64,000 bases of DNA from Nostoc sp. NMS2 (GCF_017115105.1 NZ_JABXKH010000061.1:62001-126000); one strand, 5' to 3'; shown: positions 7,402-16,576, counted from the stretch's first letter. The notes: generated by a model not told the origin, from the letters alone. Program-made: numbers and translations.

Positions 7402-10098
7402 ATGACTACACAGCAGGATAAGTTAACTCCAGGTATAGTTCGGATCTTGAAACCAGACGGCAAAACAGCTGGTACTGGCTTTATTGTCACTAAAGATGGA
7501 TTAATTGTGACCTGCGCTCACGTTGTCGAGTATGCCAAAGCAGGACCAGGAGGTACTGTAAGTCTGGTCTTTTACGCTGGACAGCAGACTTATATAGGAC
7601 GTGTAGATGCTCAGTACTGGTCTGCGTCTACAGTAGGTGACATTGCGATTCTGCATCTAGAGGGAAATCTACCAAATGAAGTAAAACCTTTGCAATTAGG
7701 TACTTCTTCCGGTTCGTCAGGTCATGCATTTAAAACCTTTGGTTTTCCTGAAGCCAAGCCACTAGAAGGAATGTATGGTTATGGCACTATCGGCGACTTG
7801 ATGAGTGGCGAGAATGGTCTACCTTTAGTTCAACTGACTAACACTACAGAAGTGACACCGGGTTTTAGTGGTGCGCCAGTCGTAGATGAACGTACTCATC
7901 GTGTAGTAGGAATGGTAACAGCTATTACACCAGTTGATAAATATCAACGACTGGGAGAAACTGCTTTCATAACTCCTAGCGAATTCTTGCAAGAAATTTT
8001 TCCGGCACTACAAATTACTAATATCTGCCCTTATGTAGGCTTAGAAGCATTTACCAAAGATAAAGCCGATTTCTTTTTTGGTCGTGAGGCATTAGTTGCA
8101 GAATTAGCTAATCACTTAAAAAATAATCCTCGGTTTCTAGCTTTAGTTGGGTCTTCAGGAAGCGGAAAGTCTTCTGTTGTACAAGCAGGTCTATTGCCAT
8201 ACCTGGAGCAAGTTAAGCTACCAGGATTTAATAAAATCTACACAGTTGGCTATCGTTATACTGCTTATATTGCTAATCCATCTGAAGATTTTCATAGTTA
8301 TTTACAAAAATCTGGAATTTTCAATGTTGAAGATCCAAATAGTCGAATAATTATTTTTATTGACCAATTTGAAGAAATATTTGCACTCTGTCCTGAGCCA
8401 GAACAGTCAAATTTTCTCAGATTTTTAACTGAATTAGTCGATCAAAAATTATTTCAAAATCACAAAATTACACTGATTATAGCTGTACGAGCAGATTTCT
8501 ACGATCCATTGCTCAGGTCTCCTCTAGGACATTTTTTAGGAGTTGGTCAGGTTAATATTACTTCTCTCAATAAGACTGAATTAAGAGAAGCGATCGCTAA
8601 ACCAGCTGCACAAGTTGGTTTAGAAATTGAGTCTGGTTTAGATGAACGAATCATTGAGGATATCGGAGCTACGCAAAACCCGCTTCCATTACTAGAATTT
8701 ACTCTCGAACAACTTTGTAAAAACGAACATTCTAACGGTAAATTAACTCATGTAGATTACGAAAAAATTGGCAAAGTAACTGGTGCGATCGGGCAGTGGG
8801 CGAATGAGACATACAGGAATCTTGATGAAAAAGAGCAACTCATAGCTAGGCGGATTTTCACTCGTCTTATCCACTATGGCGAGGGCACAATACCCGATAC
8901 TCGTCGTCGTTTACTAATCTCTCAATTGCTAACTACCAATGATGAACAAGTTACTCGTCAAGTTATAAAAACACTTGCCGATCAGCGTCTGCTTGTAACC
9001 GATGCGGAGACTGTAGACATTATCCATGAAGCCTTATTGCGTGAATGGTCTGATTTAGGTATATGGATTAGAGAGCAAAGAAGTTTTCTTTTGTGGCGTC
9101 AGAGATTAGATGAAAGACGAACTGAATGGATCAACAACAAAAAGGATCAAGGACTTCTCTTGCGGGGTCTTTCTTTACTAGAGGCAAAAAAATGGTTGCA
9201 AAAACCTGAAGTTGACCTGAATTTAGATGAACAAATTTTCGTTAAAGACAGCAGTAAACTACGGCAAAGAGAGCAATTTATATTGTCGGCAGGAATTGGC
9301 TCTATAGTTTCGCTCATCATAGCAAGTGTTGTCATTTTTATTAATCAACAAAATCAAAAACAATTGGATCTTCTTGCTGCTTGGGCTGGTGTCAGTCAAA
9401 TTGACAACAATATTGAAACATTACAGAAACTTTTTGAGGAAGCAGATAAATACAAGAAGGTAGCAGATACAAAAAGCCAGGATCGCATAAATCTAAAATG
9501 GGATAAAGATGAGGATTTAATGCGAGCTTTTAGTTACTATGTGACCATTCAGTCAACAGCCAATAGGATGTTTAGACAAACTAGTAAAAATCAGATAAAA
9601 ATTAAAAAAAGTGATTTAGATAAAATTAAAAGTATTATGGCTGAAGCTGAAAAAAATAGAGTAGAAATGATTCATGACCACTTAATTCCAGTACTTATTC
9701 AACGTTTAGATACAAAAAATTATGGAACTTATTTATCTTCTAATGAAGATGATCCGGTAGATGGTGAAAACTTATATACAAAAGAAAGTGCTTTACAAGA
9801 AACTTATAAGATTATGTTTAAAACTGGAGCAGACTTGAATCGCGATCAAACAATAAATACACAAGAGGAAGCAAACTTAATACCTAGTAAAACTCTATTA
9901 GAGATTGAAAAAGTATGGCTCAACAAAACGGAAAATTATTGTGGTTGGTGCAATCCATGTGTGGGTTCAGGCGTGGGTTCAGAACCACATCAATTAGGAA
10001 AAACTTATAGCATCAAACAAATATTATTTTTCTCTTTGACTAGCTTTGTTGACGATCGCTTCAAATCGGTTCTGGGCGATCGCTGTTCCTCTGACTGA
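7402..10098 (+). CDS. Trypsin-like protease fused to a STAND (nSTAND1) NTPase with a transmembrane helix
   Basis: Read from ATG 7402 (898 residues); an upstream in-frame start at 7357 would overlap the Trypco1 gene and adds nothing conserved. Residues 1-200 are a trypsin fold with the full triad: His40 (TCAHVV), Asp80 (GDIAIL), Ser156 (GFSGAP). After PYVGLEAF and FFFGRE comes the NTPase, with P-loop GSSGSGKS (250-257) and Walker B IIIFIDQFEEIF (316-327), then a winged-helix region. One membrane helix (about 630-650) follows. The last 240 residues are helical rather than the usual WD40 or TPR sensor. They include an EF-hand-like loop (D811...E822) and a CGWCNPC cluster. The likely role is a stress- or phage-triggered protease switch, by analogy with the family. 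Confidence 0.8.
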   Translation: MTTQQDKLTPGIVRILKPDGKTAGTGFIVTKDGLIVTCAHVVEYAKAGPGGTVSLVFYAGQQTYIGRVDAQYWSASTVGDIAILHLEGNLPNEVKPLQLGTSSGSSGHAFKTFGFPEAKPLEGMYGYGTIGDLMSGENGLPLVQLTNTTEVTPGFSGAPVVDERTHRVVGMVTAITPVDKYQRLGETAFITPSEFLQEIFPALQITNICPYVGLEAFTKDKADFFFGREALVAELANHLKNNPRFLALVGSSGSGKSSVVQAGLLPYLEQVKLPGFNKIYTVGYRYTAYIANPSEDFHSYLQKSGIFNVEDPNSRIIIFIDQFEEIFALCPEPEQSNFLRFLTELVDQKLFQNHKITLIIAVRADFYDPLLRSPLGHFLGVGQVNITSLNKTELREAIAKPAAQVGLEIESGLDERIIEDIGATQNPLPLLEFTLEQLCKNEHSNGKLTHVDYEKIGKVTGAIGQWANETYRNLDEKEQLIARRIFTRLIHYGEGTIPDTRRRLLISQLLTTNDEQVTRQVIKTLADQRLLVTDAETVDIIHEALLREWSDLGIWIREQRSFLLWRQRLDERRTEWINNKKDQGLLLRGLSLLEAKKWLQKPEVDLNLDEQIFVKDSSKLRQREQFILSAGIGSIVSLIIASVVIFINQQNQKQLDLLAAWAGVSQIDNNIETLQKLFEEADKYKKVADTKSQDRINLKWDKDEDLMRAFSYYVTIQSTANRMFRQTSKNQIKIKKSDLDKIKSIMAEAEKNRVEMIHDHLIPVLIQRLDTKNYGTYLSSNEDDPVDGENLYTKESALQETYKIMFKTGADLNRDQTINTQEEANLIPSKTLLEIEKVWLNKTENYCGWCNPCVGSGVGSEPHQLGKTYSIKQILFFSLTSFVDDRFKSVLGDRCSSD

Positions 10099-10155
10099 GA
10101 TATAGATAGTAAGTAGGTGTTTTTAGATTCAATTATTGCTTTAGAGGAGAGTTTT

Positions 10156-11112
10156 GTGAAGTTAATTCATTTTCAAATATTACTTATTTCTGCATTAACT
10201 ACTGCACTGATACCTTTTTACTCGTTGGCGATTGATGTTAATAGTTCTGCACAAGAGCCTATTAAGGCGGAAATTAAAAATATAGGAGATCAAGGACAAG
10301 AATTGCAAGTACTGGAAAAAAAGAGTAGTGGATTGTTGCCTGTAGCCGATCAACCTAAAGTAATCACAGCTAAGAATCGGCTTTTATTAGTCCCATCTGG
10401 CTCCAAGAAACCCTTTGGTCATTTGAGGTTTTTTACCAGTTCTGGTGCTATAGATCCATTGGTACAAGTCGGTCCTAATACCCAGAGAACTACGTACAAG
10501 TTTCCTTGTACTATTGTAAATGGTAAATTTATGTTTGCTTGGGGTCTTATTAATAATACTAAAGGTGGCTTGTGTCACGGAATAATAAAAGTACGAGACA
10601 TAGGGCAAGTAAGTAGAATTCAAACCGTTCCTTTCTTTCTCTCTAAAACTCCTGACATTACTCAGTTTGCTAGTAGTTTGCTAAAAACTAAAGCTTTGTC
10701 TAACTTTCTTACCAGCCAAGCAGACTCTTCTGAGAAGATTAATGTTTCCCCAGAAAGTATTGGCATAACTATAGTTCAAGTTGATTCTTCTGCGGAAAGA
10801 GTAATAATTGATGCCTTAGTTGGCAATGCCAAAGTTACTACTGATAGTCAGCAAGAAGGGATATCTTTAAGAGAGGGTTTCAGCTACGATAGCAGTAAAC
10901 CAGAGACTATTGAACCGATTAAGATTACTGAAGAAACTCGTTGGGCGATCGCAGTATTTGTAGATCCGAAAAACTGGACTGAATCTGTCGCTCCTCAAAT
11001 ACCCACCCTTCAACAACAGCCATCTCTACAGAAGTTTTTAGAGCGAGAAGTAATTATAGATTACGGAGGTTTAGGTCGTCCTCAAAATCCTCCGATAGAA
11101 GTACCCAGGTGA
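10156..11112 (+). CDS. Exported protein of unknown function, FecR-like C-terminal segment
   Basis: Read from GTG 10156, which has AGGAGAG just upstream and gives a standard signal peptide (hydrophobic HFQILLISALTTALIPFYS). An alternative start at 10117 places about 13 extra residues before it. The mature part is about 290 residues, beta-rich, with two Cys in a segment near residues 115-150. A later stretch (SAERVIIDALVGNAKVTT... then SLREGFSYD) resembles the FecR beta-solenoid pattern, but this is weak. It follows the protease-STAND gene by 57 bp on the same strand and is probably in its operon. Confidence 0.55.
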   Translation: MKLIHFQILLISALTTALIPFYSLAIDVNSSAQEPIKAEIKNIGDQGQELQVLEKKSSGLLPVADQPKVITAKNRLLLVPSGSKKPFGHLRFFTSSGAIDPLVQVGPNTQRTTYKFPCTIVNGKFMFAWGLINNTKGGLCHGIIKVRDIGQVSRIQTVPFFLSKTPDITQFASSLLKTKALSNFLTSQADSSEKINVSPESIGITIVQVDSSAERVIIDALVGNAKVTTDSQQEGISLREGFSYDSSKPETIEPIKITEETRWAIAVFVDPKNWTESVAPQIPTLQQQPSLQKFLEREVIIDYGGLGRPQNPPIEVPR

Positions 11113-11136
11113 TATTTATATAAAAAAATAAAAGCC

Positions 11137-11577
11137 ATGAAAAAAATTGCAATTCTGCTTTTTTGTTTTTTGATGGGAATAGGTATATTGATGTATGGTT
11201 TCCCATTTCAACAAGGTGTTTATGCTCAAGTTCCTGACCGACAATTCGCTCAAGAAGTCTTGAAATCTGACTGGGATGGAAAATGGAAGTGTAATTTAGA
11301 TGGTCGGACAGCAGAAGTAGAGTTTAGTTATGAATCAACTGAAAACAGAGTTTTTGGATATATCAGTGATAGTGGTGGAGAGAAGAAAGCTTTCGGTGAA
11401 AGAAAGCTAAATAAGTCTGACTTGCCCAGTTCTCGTCGAGATCACATGCTTCCTTTACTCTACGACGGAAAAGTTAAGTGGATGCTAATGATGCATACGT
11501 GGGATCGCAGTTACGCTAGTGGATATACATATTGGGAAGGTATCCCTTTCGGGTTGCAGTGCCACAAAGAGTCATAG
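11137..11577 (+). CDS. Small exported protein, possibly DUF6006-like
   Basis: A 146-residue protein with an N-terminal signal peptide (KKIAILLFCFLMGIGILMYG, probable cleavage after VYA). The mature domain begins DWDGKWKCNLDGRTAEVEF and ends with a second Cys (FGLQCHKES), so one disulfide is likely. It resembles a small cyanobacterial family of exported proteins with a WxGxWxCxLDG motif (possibly DUF6006). It lies 24 bp after the preceding exported protein and closes the four-gene run. Function unknown. Confidence 0.55.
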   Translation: MKKIAILLFCFLMGIGILMYGFPFQQGVYAQVPDRQFAQEVLKSDWDGKWKCNLDGRTAEVEFSYESTENRVFGYISDSGGEKKAFGERKLNKSDLPSSRRDHMLPLLYDGKVKWMLMMHTWDRSYASGYTYWEGIPFGLQCHKES

Positions 11578-11676
11578 ACCTGTTTCTGCTGTTGTTTGAG
11601 TGATGTCTGGGTTGGGCTATGTCTACGCTGTTATTTTACAACGCGATATACTACTTGCCCTTGAAGATGCGAACAC

Positions 11677-11703
11677 AAAAAACCCCGGCGAAACTAACCG
11701 GGG
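11677..11703 (-). terminator. Rho-independent terminator of psb34
   Basis: On the minus strand CCCCGG, a 9-base loop and CCGGGG are followed directly by six T. It sits 55 bp past the psb34 stop codon. Confidence 0.75.
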
Positions 11704-11758
11704 TAAGAGAGAGAGGTACGAATGACAATGAGATACAGCGATATCGAAATTGAAAATC

Positions 11759-11929
11759 TTAGCTAACGCTAAAACTAACCAAAACTAAAGTTGTGACAAT
11801 TAAAGTCGCAAAAAAACCTTGTAAAACGTATTTACGTTGTTCCCAAATTGCTGGGTACTCGGTGTAGTAAACCTTGGGTTCAGCTGCGTAGTTATTGAGA
11901 ATGCCGTCTTCATTTACAGTGGTGTACAT
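11759..11929 (-). CDS. psb34: Psb34 / Ssl1498-family photosystem II assembly protein
   Basis: A 56-residue thylakoid protein. The N-terminal half is soluble and begins MYTTVNEDGILNNYAAEP, followed by KVYYTEYPA, the hallmark of the Ssl1498 family. The C-terminal half is one membrane helix (FFATLIVTTLVLVSFSV). The family is related to high-light-inducible proteins and was found as Psb34 bound to photosystem II assembly intermediates, near the CP47 Hlip site. A purine-rich AGAAGAG lies upstream of the ATG and an intrinsic terminator lies downstream, so it is a single-gene transcript. Confidence 0.85.
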   Translation of the reverse strand: MYTTVNEDGILNNYAAEPKVYYTEYPAIWEQRKYVLQGFFATLIVTTLVLVSFSVS

Positions 11930-12225
11930 ATTTTTTTCTCTTCTTTTGTTTACTTATGTAACTAAATTTAACAATATTGTTACGAAACGTCAAGAGGACT
12001 TGACAAAAAAAGGCTGATGACTTTAATAAAAGTTACTTATCAGGCAATACGGTTCGGTTAAGGCAAGAGACGCGATAAATCGCCGTCAAGACAAAGGACT
12101 TATTATTGTAGAGACTGCGATTTATCGCGTCTCTCTAACCATCAAAATGAATTTGACAGACTACTAATAATCGTATTTAGCGCACCATCTATTGCAATCA
12201 TTTTTGGATGAAATAAAATCTACAT
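11930..12225. other. Intergenic region with GAGACG palindromes
   Basis: The 5' region of psb34 and the 3' side of the DUF1611 gene. The left 80 bp, AT-rich, should hold the psb34 promoter. The rest is occupied by the repeat at 12066-12140. Confidence 0.5.
12066..12140. repeat. Paired GAGACGCGATAAATCGC palindromes
   Basis: AGAGACGCGATAAATCGCCGTC is followed 25 bp later by GACTGCGATTTATCGCGTCTC, the inverse copy, making one large foldback. The flank CAATACGGTTCGGTTAAGGC before it recurs inverted next to the copy at 45117-45160. Confidence 0.7.
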
Positions 12226-13272
12226 CTAATTCTTCATCACTGCGTCCAAAAGCACATTGGCATCAAAGCGGACTACATCGGTGCAAGGTAGCCCGGTTTC
12301 TGCTGTTATTTGAGCGATCGCATTTTCAGCCGCAGATTCATCTAAATGTGCTGTGTTAAGCGCTATACCCACTACAGGCACACTTGCAAAAGCGCCACCA
12401 GCACTAGCAACGGTTTCATAAAGACGAATTACCTCTGGTAAAGGTGGGATGATTACATGGGGATGATTACGGATATGAACTTGTCCCGCCCGATGGACTA
12501 ACACCAGTTGAGTGGGTTGGGAACCACGAATCAGGGGTAGGGTTGCCGTTGAACCAGGGTGTAGCAGTGAACCTTGTCCTTCAATGTGCAAGATGTCATA
12601 GTTTTTACCGTAGCGCATGACTATTTGTTCCACAGCACCAGCAGCAAAGTCTACCCGCACGGCATCTAAAGGCACACCATCCCCTTCTAACATCACCCCA
12701 GTTTGACCTGTGGCGAGAAATTTAGAACGCCAGCCCCGCAGTTTTGATGCCCAATGTAACTGTAGGCTAGTTGACATTTTACCGATCGCCATGTCGGTTC
12801 CCACTGTCAACACCCGCCGACATGGAAGCGTGCGTGCTATTCCACTAGCAACACTTATATTAGACGGCTCTTTGCGGACATCCCAAATTAGTTGCCCTGG
12901 TTTGAGCAGTGCATTTAAGTCTGGTATATTTGCCATTGGTGTATGCAAACCGTTCACCAACGACATCCCAGCTTCTAGAGCGTCTTTGATTTCCACCCAA
13001 TAATCATCTGGGATCGCACCACCACTTGGAGCAATACCTATTACCAAAACTTCTGGGTTGTACTTTAGGGCTGCGGCTACCGATGCCACAATCGGTACAT
13101 CACGCTTGATACCTGTTAATTCTGTCAGAGGTTTGCCAGCACATTCGCGATCGATGACGGCTACAATTGGTGCTTCGCTGTAACGTAAAATTGCGAGTCC
13201 TGTTTTGCCGTGAGCCCCAGTAGTTCCCTCATGAAGTAAGATAGCTACTCTTTGATTAAGTGGTAGACGCAC
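12226..13272 (-). CDS. DUF1611 family protein (DgcN-like N-acetyltransferase family)
   Basis: A 348-residue protein with an N-terminal Rossmann-like part (VAILLHEGTTGAHGKTGLAIL) and a C-terminal P-loop-like part with GTDMAIGKMST at about 180 and the conserved HIEGQGSLLHPGS. The family includes DgcN, an N-acetyltransferase acting with the enolase-superfamily racemase DgcA in D-glutamate breakdown. Here too the upstream partner is an enolase-superfamily enzyme, overlapping by 17 bp, which supports a coupled pathway. Whether the cyanobacterial pair uses D-glutamate or another D-amino acid or dipeptide product is inference. Confidence 0.75.
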   Translation of the reverse strand: MRLPLNQRVAILLHEGTTGAHGKTGLAILRYSEAPIVAVIDRECAGKPLTELTGIKRDVPIVASVAAALKYNPEVLVIGIAPSGGAIPDDYWVEIKDALEAGMSLVNGLHTPMANIPDLNALLKPGQLIWDVRKEPSNISVASGIARTLPCRRVLTVGTDMAIGKMSTSLQLHWASKLRGWRSKFLATGQTGVMLEGDGVPLDAVRVDFAAGAVEQIVMRYGKNYDILHIEGQGSLLHPGSTATLPLIRGSQPTQLVLVHRAGQVHIRNHPHVIIPPLPEVIRLYETVASAGGAFASVPVVGIALNTAHLDESAAENAIAQITAETGLPCTDVVRFDANVLLDAVMKN

Positions 13273-14308
13273 TGTGTTTTACCCCCAAACCTGGTAAATC
13301 GTTTAGCAAAACTCTACCTTCTTTTAGCAATGCACCCGTAAAGGGATCATCGATTAAGTTAAGGTGACTGTCTAAATCTAAATAATCAGCTAGTGGCGCT
13401 AGCTGTAATGCTGCTGTATTAGCTAGCGAACTGTCAGAATAGCAACCGAACATTACTTGTAACCGATATGCTCGCGCTGTATGTACCATTCGCATCGCTT
13501 CTGTTAGTCCCCCTGATTTCATCAGTTTGATATTAATCCCATCCACGTAATTTGCCAAATCGGGAATATCAGAGCTTGTGAAGCAACTTTCATCAACAAA
13601 GATGGGTAGGGGAGAGTGTTCTTTGAGTTTTGCTAAACTTTTTTCTTGACCCCGTGGCAATGGCTGTTCTACATACTTTATACCCAATTCAGCCAGCCAA
13701 TTGCACATTGCGATCGCATCTTCTAAACTCCAACCCCCGTTGGCATCAACGAAAAACTCTAATTCCGGTGCTTCTTCTCGCACCGCTAAGAGCATTTTTT
13801 TATCTGCATCTATGCCATCTGGACTACCTAACTTCACCTTAAAAAGGCGGACATCGGTAAATTGTAACCAGTCTCGCGCTCTAGCGATCGCACCTTCGGG
13901 CGAATTAATCCCAATTGTGACTGAAGTTGGGACAATTTGATTGCGATCGAGTCCCCAAATTTGCCACAAAGGTAATCCTACGCGCTTACCTAACCAATCG
14001 TGCATTGCCATATCCAAGGCAGCTCTTGCAGCAGAAGGAACCTGATTTTGTGTTAAAACTTGCTCAATTTCCTGTCGTTGTAAGGGGCTGAATGTTTGCA
14101 ACAGTGGCACAACTTGCTGTAGGGCGTCTTTGATTACATCAGTTGATTGCCGATGATTACCCACACCGAATGGCGATGCTTCCCCCCAGCCTTCGATACC
14201 ATCTTCTGAAATCCTCACCCATACATTCGTTGTCTGTGCCGTTGTACCTCTACTAATGGTCAACGGAAATCTTTTATTTACTGTAAATAAATTTACATTT
14301 ATTTGCAT
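13256..14308 (-). CDS. Enolase-superfamily dipeptide epimerase / N-acyl amino-acid racemase
   Basis: A 350-residue muconate-lactonising-type enzyme. The capping domain (residues 1-120) includes the 20s loop WGEASPFG. In the barrel the catalytic KxK is in LFKVKLG, the metal ligands are Asp in FFVDANGGW, Glu in YVEQPLP and Asp in IFVDESC, and the second acid/base Lys is in INIKLMKSGGL. All are intact. This arrangement fits L-Ala-D/L-Glu epimerases and DgcA-type racemases. It is the first gene of a two-gene leftward operon with the DUF1611 protein (17-bp overlap), suggesting recycling of peptidoglycan-derived or D-amino acids. Confidence 0.8.
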   Translation of the reverse strand: MQINVNLFTVNKRFPLTISRGTTAQTTNVWVRISEDGIEGWGEASPFGVGNHRQSTDVIKDALQQVVPLLQTFSPLQRQEIEQVLTQNQVPSAARAALDMAMHDWLGKRVGLPLWQIWGLDRNQIVPTSVTIGINSPEGAIARARDWLQFTDVRLFKVKLGSPDGIDADKKMLLAVREEAPELEFFVDANGGWSLEDAIAMCNWLAELGIKYVEQPLPRGQEKSLAKLKEHSPLPIFVDESCFTSSDIPDLANYVDGINIKLMKSGGLTEAMRMVHTARAYRLQVMFGCYSDSSLANTAALQLAPLADYLDLDSHLNLIDDPFTGALLKEGRVLLNDLPGLGVKHSASTT

Positions 14309-14447
14309 ACTAATTCTGCATATTATGTTATCGCAAAAGCAAGTGTAAGTTCAAAGTTTAGATTATCGGATGTATCTGTTATACTTTTTTACATTCATTG
14401 CTTAATTACTAAAGTTGGTATACATAATTTTATTTTCTACTTGATTT

Positions 14448-14999
14448 ATGAGCGACTTAAAAAAGTGGAAGACTTTAAAATCAAAAATGGTTTTAGATAA
14501 CCCCTGGTGTCAGATCAGGCAAGATGAAATAGAATTGCCTAATGGTAAAATTATAGATGATTATTTTGTCAGTATTAAGCCTGACGTTGCGATGGTTTTA
14601 CCTATCACTACTAATAAAGAAATTATTTTTGTCTGGCAATACAGACACGCCGTAGGTGAATTTTTCTTAGAACTACCAGCCGGGAATTTTGACCCGGCAA
14701 AAGAGAGTGCAGAAGTAGCAGCAATTAGAGAATTTACCGAAGAAACTGGTTATATTGCCCAAGAATTTAGAAAAATCGGGACTCTATATGATAAGCCAAG
14801 CAAAGATACCAATAAAATACATTTATTTTTAGCAGAAAATGTAAGTAAAATTGGAGAGCAAAAACTCGATATTACAGAAGAAATTGAAATTGTGTTTATT
14901 CCTATAAAATCAGTTTTAGATAAGATTGTCCAAGGTGAAATTTCTGTTGCAGGAACCGTTGCGGCTCTCTTCTTAGGTTTAAAGTTTATTAATTATTAA
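14448..14999 (+). CDS. Nudix hydrolase, ADP-ribose pyrophosphatase type
   Basis: 183 residues. The Nudix box runs from Gly79 (AGNFDPAKE) through REFTEETGY (94-102) and is complete. An N-terminal beta domain (residues 1-45) followed by VAMVLPIT and WQYRHAVGEFF matches ADP-ribose or sugar-nucleotide pyrophosphatases. The start is ATG 14448; another frame begins upstream but is not related. It is divergent from the epimerase gene across about 140 bp. Substrate is inferred from the subfamily. Confidence 0.8.
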   Translation: MSDLKKWKTLKSKMVLDNPWCQIRQDEIELPNGKIIDDYFVSIKPDVAMVLPITTNKEIIFVWQYRHAVGEFFLELPAGNFDPAKESAEVAAIREFTEETGYIAQEFRKIGTLYDKPSKDTNKIHLFLAENVSKIGEQKLDITEEIEIVFIPIKSVLDKIVQGEISVAGTVAALFLGLKFINY

Positions 15000-15208
15000 T
15001 AATCGTTGTATCTCTCTTCTGTTTTCTAAACAGAATGCTTGAGACAAATTGTCTCATAAAGCTTTTACAGCAATTTTTTTTGGGCGTTTTGGCATATAAT
15101 AATATTAATAAAGTTTCCATATAATGTCCTTGTAAAAATAATATATAAAAAAACTCTGTATATCACTGTTACTATGCTAAGGACAGAGAGCAAGTAGCTA
15201 AATTCAGA

Positions 15209-15487
15209 TTGGCGGTTCGTAACGTGGATGTTCTAATTGAGTCAACAAGCAACTTTGAGAAGGATCTTGGCAGACTGAGTGAAGATGAAAAAGCCACAAC
15301 GGTTAAAAAAATTAATGATTGCGCCAGCCTCTTCCCAACTCAAAAAGCTGACGTTTATCGTAAGTTGCGTCGTCTTCCCCTACCGTCAGAGATTAATGGG
15401 CAAATTCATCTCAAGGATATTATCGAGGGGCAAAGACACGATGATGTAATTGAGGTGATTAAATCTAAAAAAGCACGCTATGAGTAA
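15209..15487 (+). CDS. Small hypothetical protein, possible RelE/ParE-like remnant
   Basis: About 92 residues from TTG 15209 (GTG 15224 is an alternative). There is no ATG in frame, and the frame is open back to a stop at 15146. Charged helical segments (FEKDLGRLSEDEKATTVKKI) resemble the first helices of RelE/ParE toxins, but the usual C-terminal strands are not evident, and no antitoxin gene is beside it. It may be a degraded toxin or a fragment. No ribosome site. Confidence 0.35.
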   Translation: MAVRNVDVLIESTSNFEKDLGRLSEDEKATTVKKINDCASLFPTQKADVYRKLRRLPLPSEINGQIHLKDIIEGQRHDDVIEVIKSKKARYE

Positions 15488-15637
15488 TTTTTCAGTCTTA
15501 ATATGGTATCGTACCCAAAAAAGTCTTTGCGCCGGAATGCTCCAATATGGTCAGTTGAGTTGCAGAGGTTGTCTGCATCTGGTGAGCTTTTTCGTTAATT
15601 TTCGGTAGCGAGTTTGAGTATCCACGCCACTAATTTT

Positions 15638-16561
15638 TTATCTTGCCCATTGCTGCAAGATATAAGCATAAAAAGCGTCTTTATCTACTTTATCCATTGC
15701 ATAAATCTTGCGTCCGCTAGGAACTACTTTAGTCCGCCCCTGACTGACTCCAGTGGTGATAATTTCTGTTTTCCATTCGCGCAATTGATAATATTCTGGG
15801 TGTCCCAGATAAGCTGTCGCCAGCACATCCCAAAAATAATAATCTTGGGGGATAACTAGCGCATAACATTGTCCTGCTAAATCAGAGATGGGATAGTGGC
15901 GTTGTCGCCCCATTTTTTGCACTAATTCTGATGTAACTGGGACATTATTAGTTAAATCCAAAGGACACATAATAATTTCAATTTGCGTTTCCCATACCCG
16001 TGCTGCTGAAACCGCGTCCCAATAAACATTCCATTCGGCAGAACCATCTTGTCCAGGTTCTAAACTTTTTTCTACATTGCCACCGACATTTAATGCACCT
16101 CCCATCCAAACAATTTTGTGAATCTTGGCTTCAATGTCTGGTGCTTTGTCCAAAGCTACTGCTACCGTTGTTAACGGCCCAGTTACCATCAACGTTACGG
16201 GGTCTGATGCCTCCCGCAACACCTTAATCATGAAATCTTGACCTGTTTCGGCAACCAGAGGCGTGGTGATGGTTTCGCTTTGATTGAGAATGGGAAGATG
16301 GTCAACGATAAAGGAATCACGGCGATAGAGAGGAGGAAATGGATTGATACCGCGTACAGTACTTTCTGCTACCGAGATATGAGAAAATCCCATCAAATCG
16401 AGAATTTTACGTGTGGCGCTAACAGCCGGTTGGACATAGCAATCTGCTGGAGTGACGACAACACCAAGGAGTTCGATATGATCCATCGTCAACAGCAGCA
16501 TAGTTGCCAAATAATCATCTACACCGCCATCGTGATCCATTAATACTAGTTGTTTTGTCAT
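15638..16561 (-). CDS. Inosine/uridine-preferring nucleoside hydrolase
   Basis: 307 residues from ATG 16561, chosen because the family start (KQLVLMDHDGGVDD) follows at once; 55 further upstream residues would run antisense through the next gene. The DxDxxxDD calcium site is DHDGGVDD (9-16). VTGPLTTVA, WMGGAL and EWNVYWDA (Asn and Asp of the ribose pocket) are present. It cleaves ribonucleosides to base plus ribose. The divergent neighbour is a cytosine-deaminase-like enzyme, so the two plausibly act in pyrimidine salvage. Confidence 0.85.
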   Translation of the reverse strand: MTKQLVLMDHDGGVDDYLATMLLLTMDHIELLGVVVTPADCYVQPAVSATRKILDLMGFSHISVAESTVRGINPFPPLYRRDSFIVDHLPILNQSETITTPLVAETGQDFMIKVLREASDPVTLMVTGPLTTVAVALDKAPDIEAKIHKIVWMGGALNVGGNVEKSLEPGQDGSAEWNVYWDAVSAARVWETQIEIIMCPLDLTNNVPVTSELVQKMGRQRHYPISDLAGQCYALVIPQDYYFWDVLATAYLGHPEYYQLREWKTEIITTGVSQGRTKVVPSGRKIYAMDKVDKDAFYAYILQQWAR

Positions 16562-16576
16562 AAAAGGAGAATTAAT

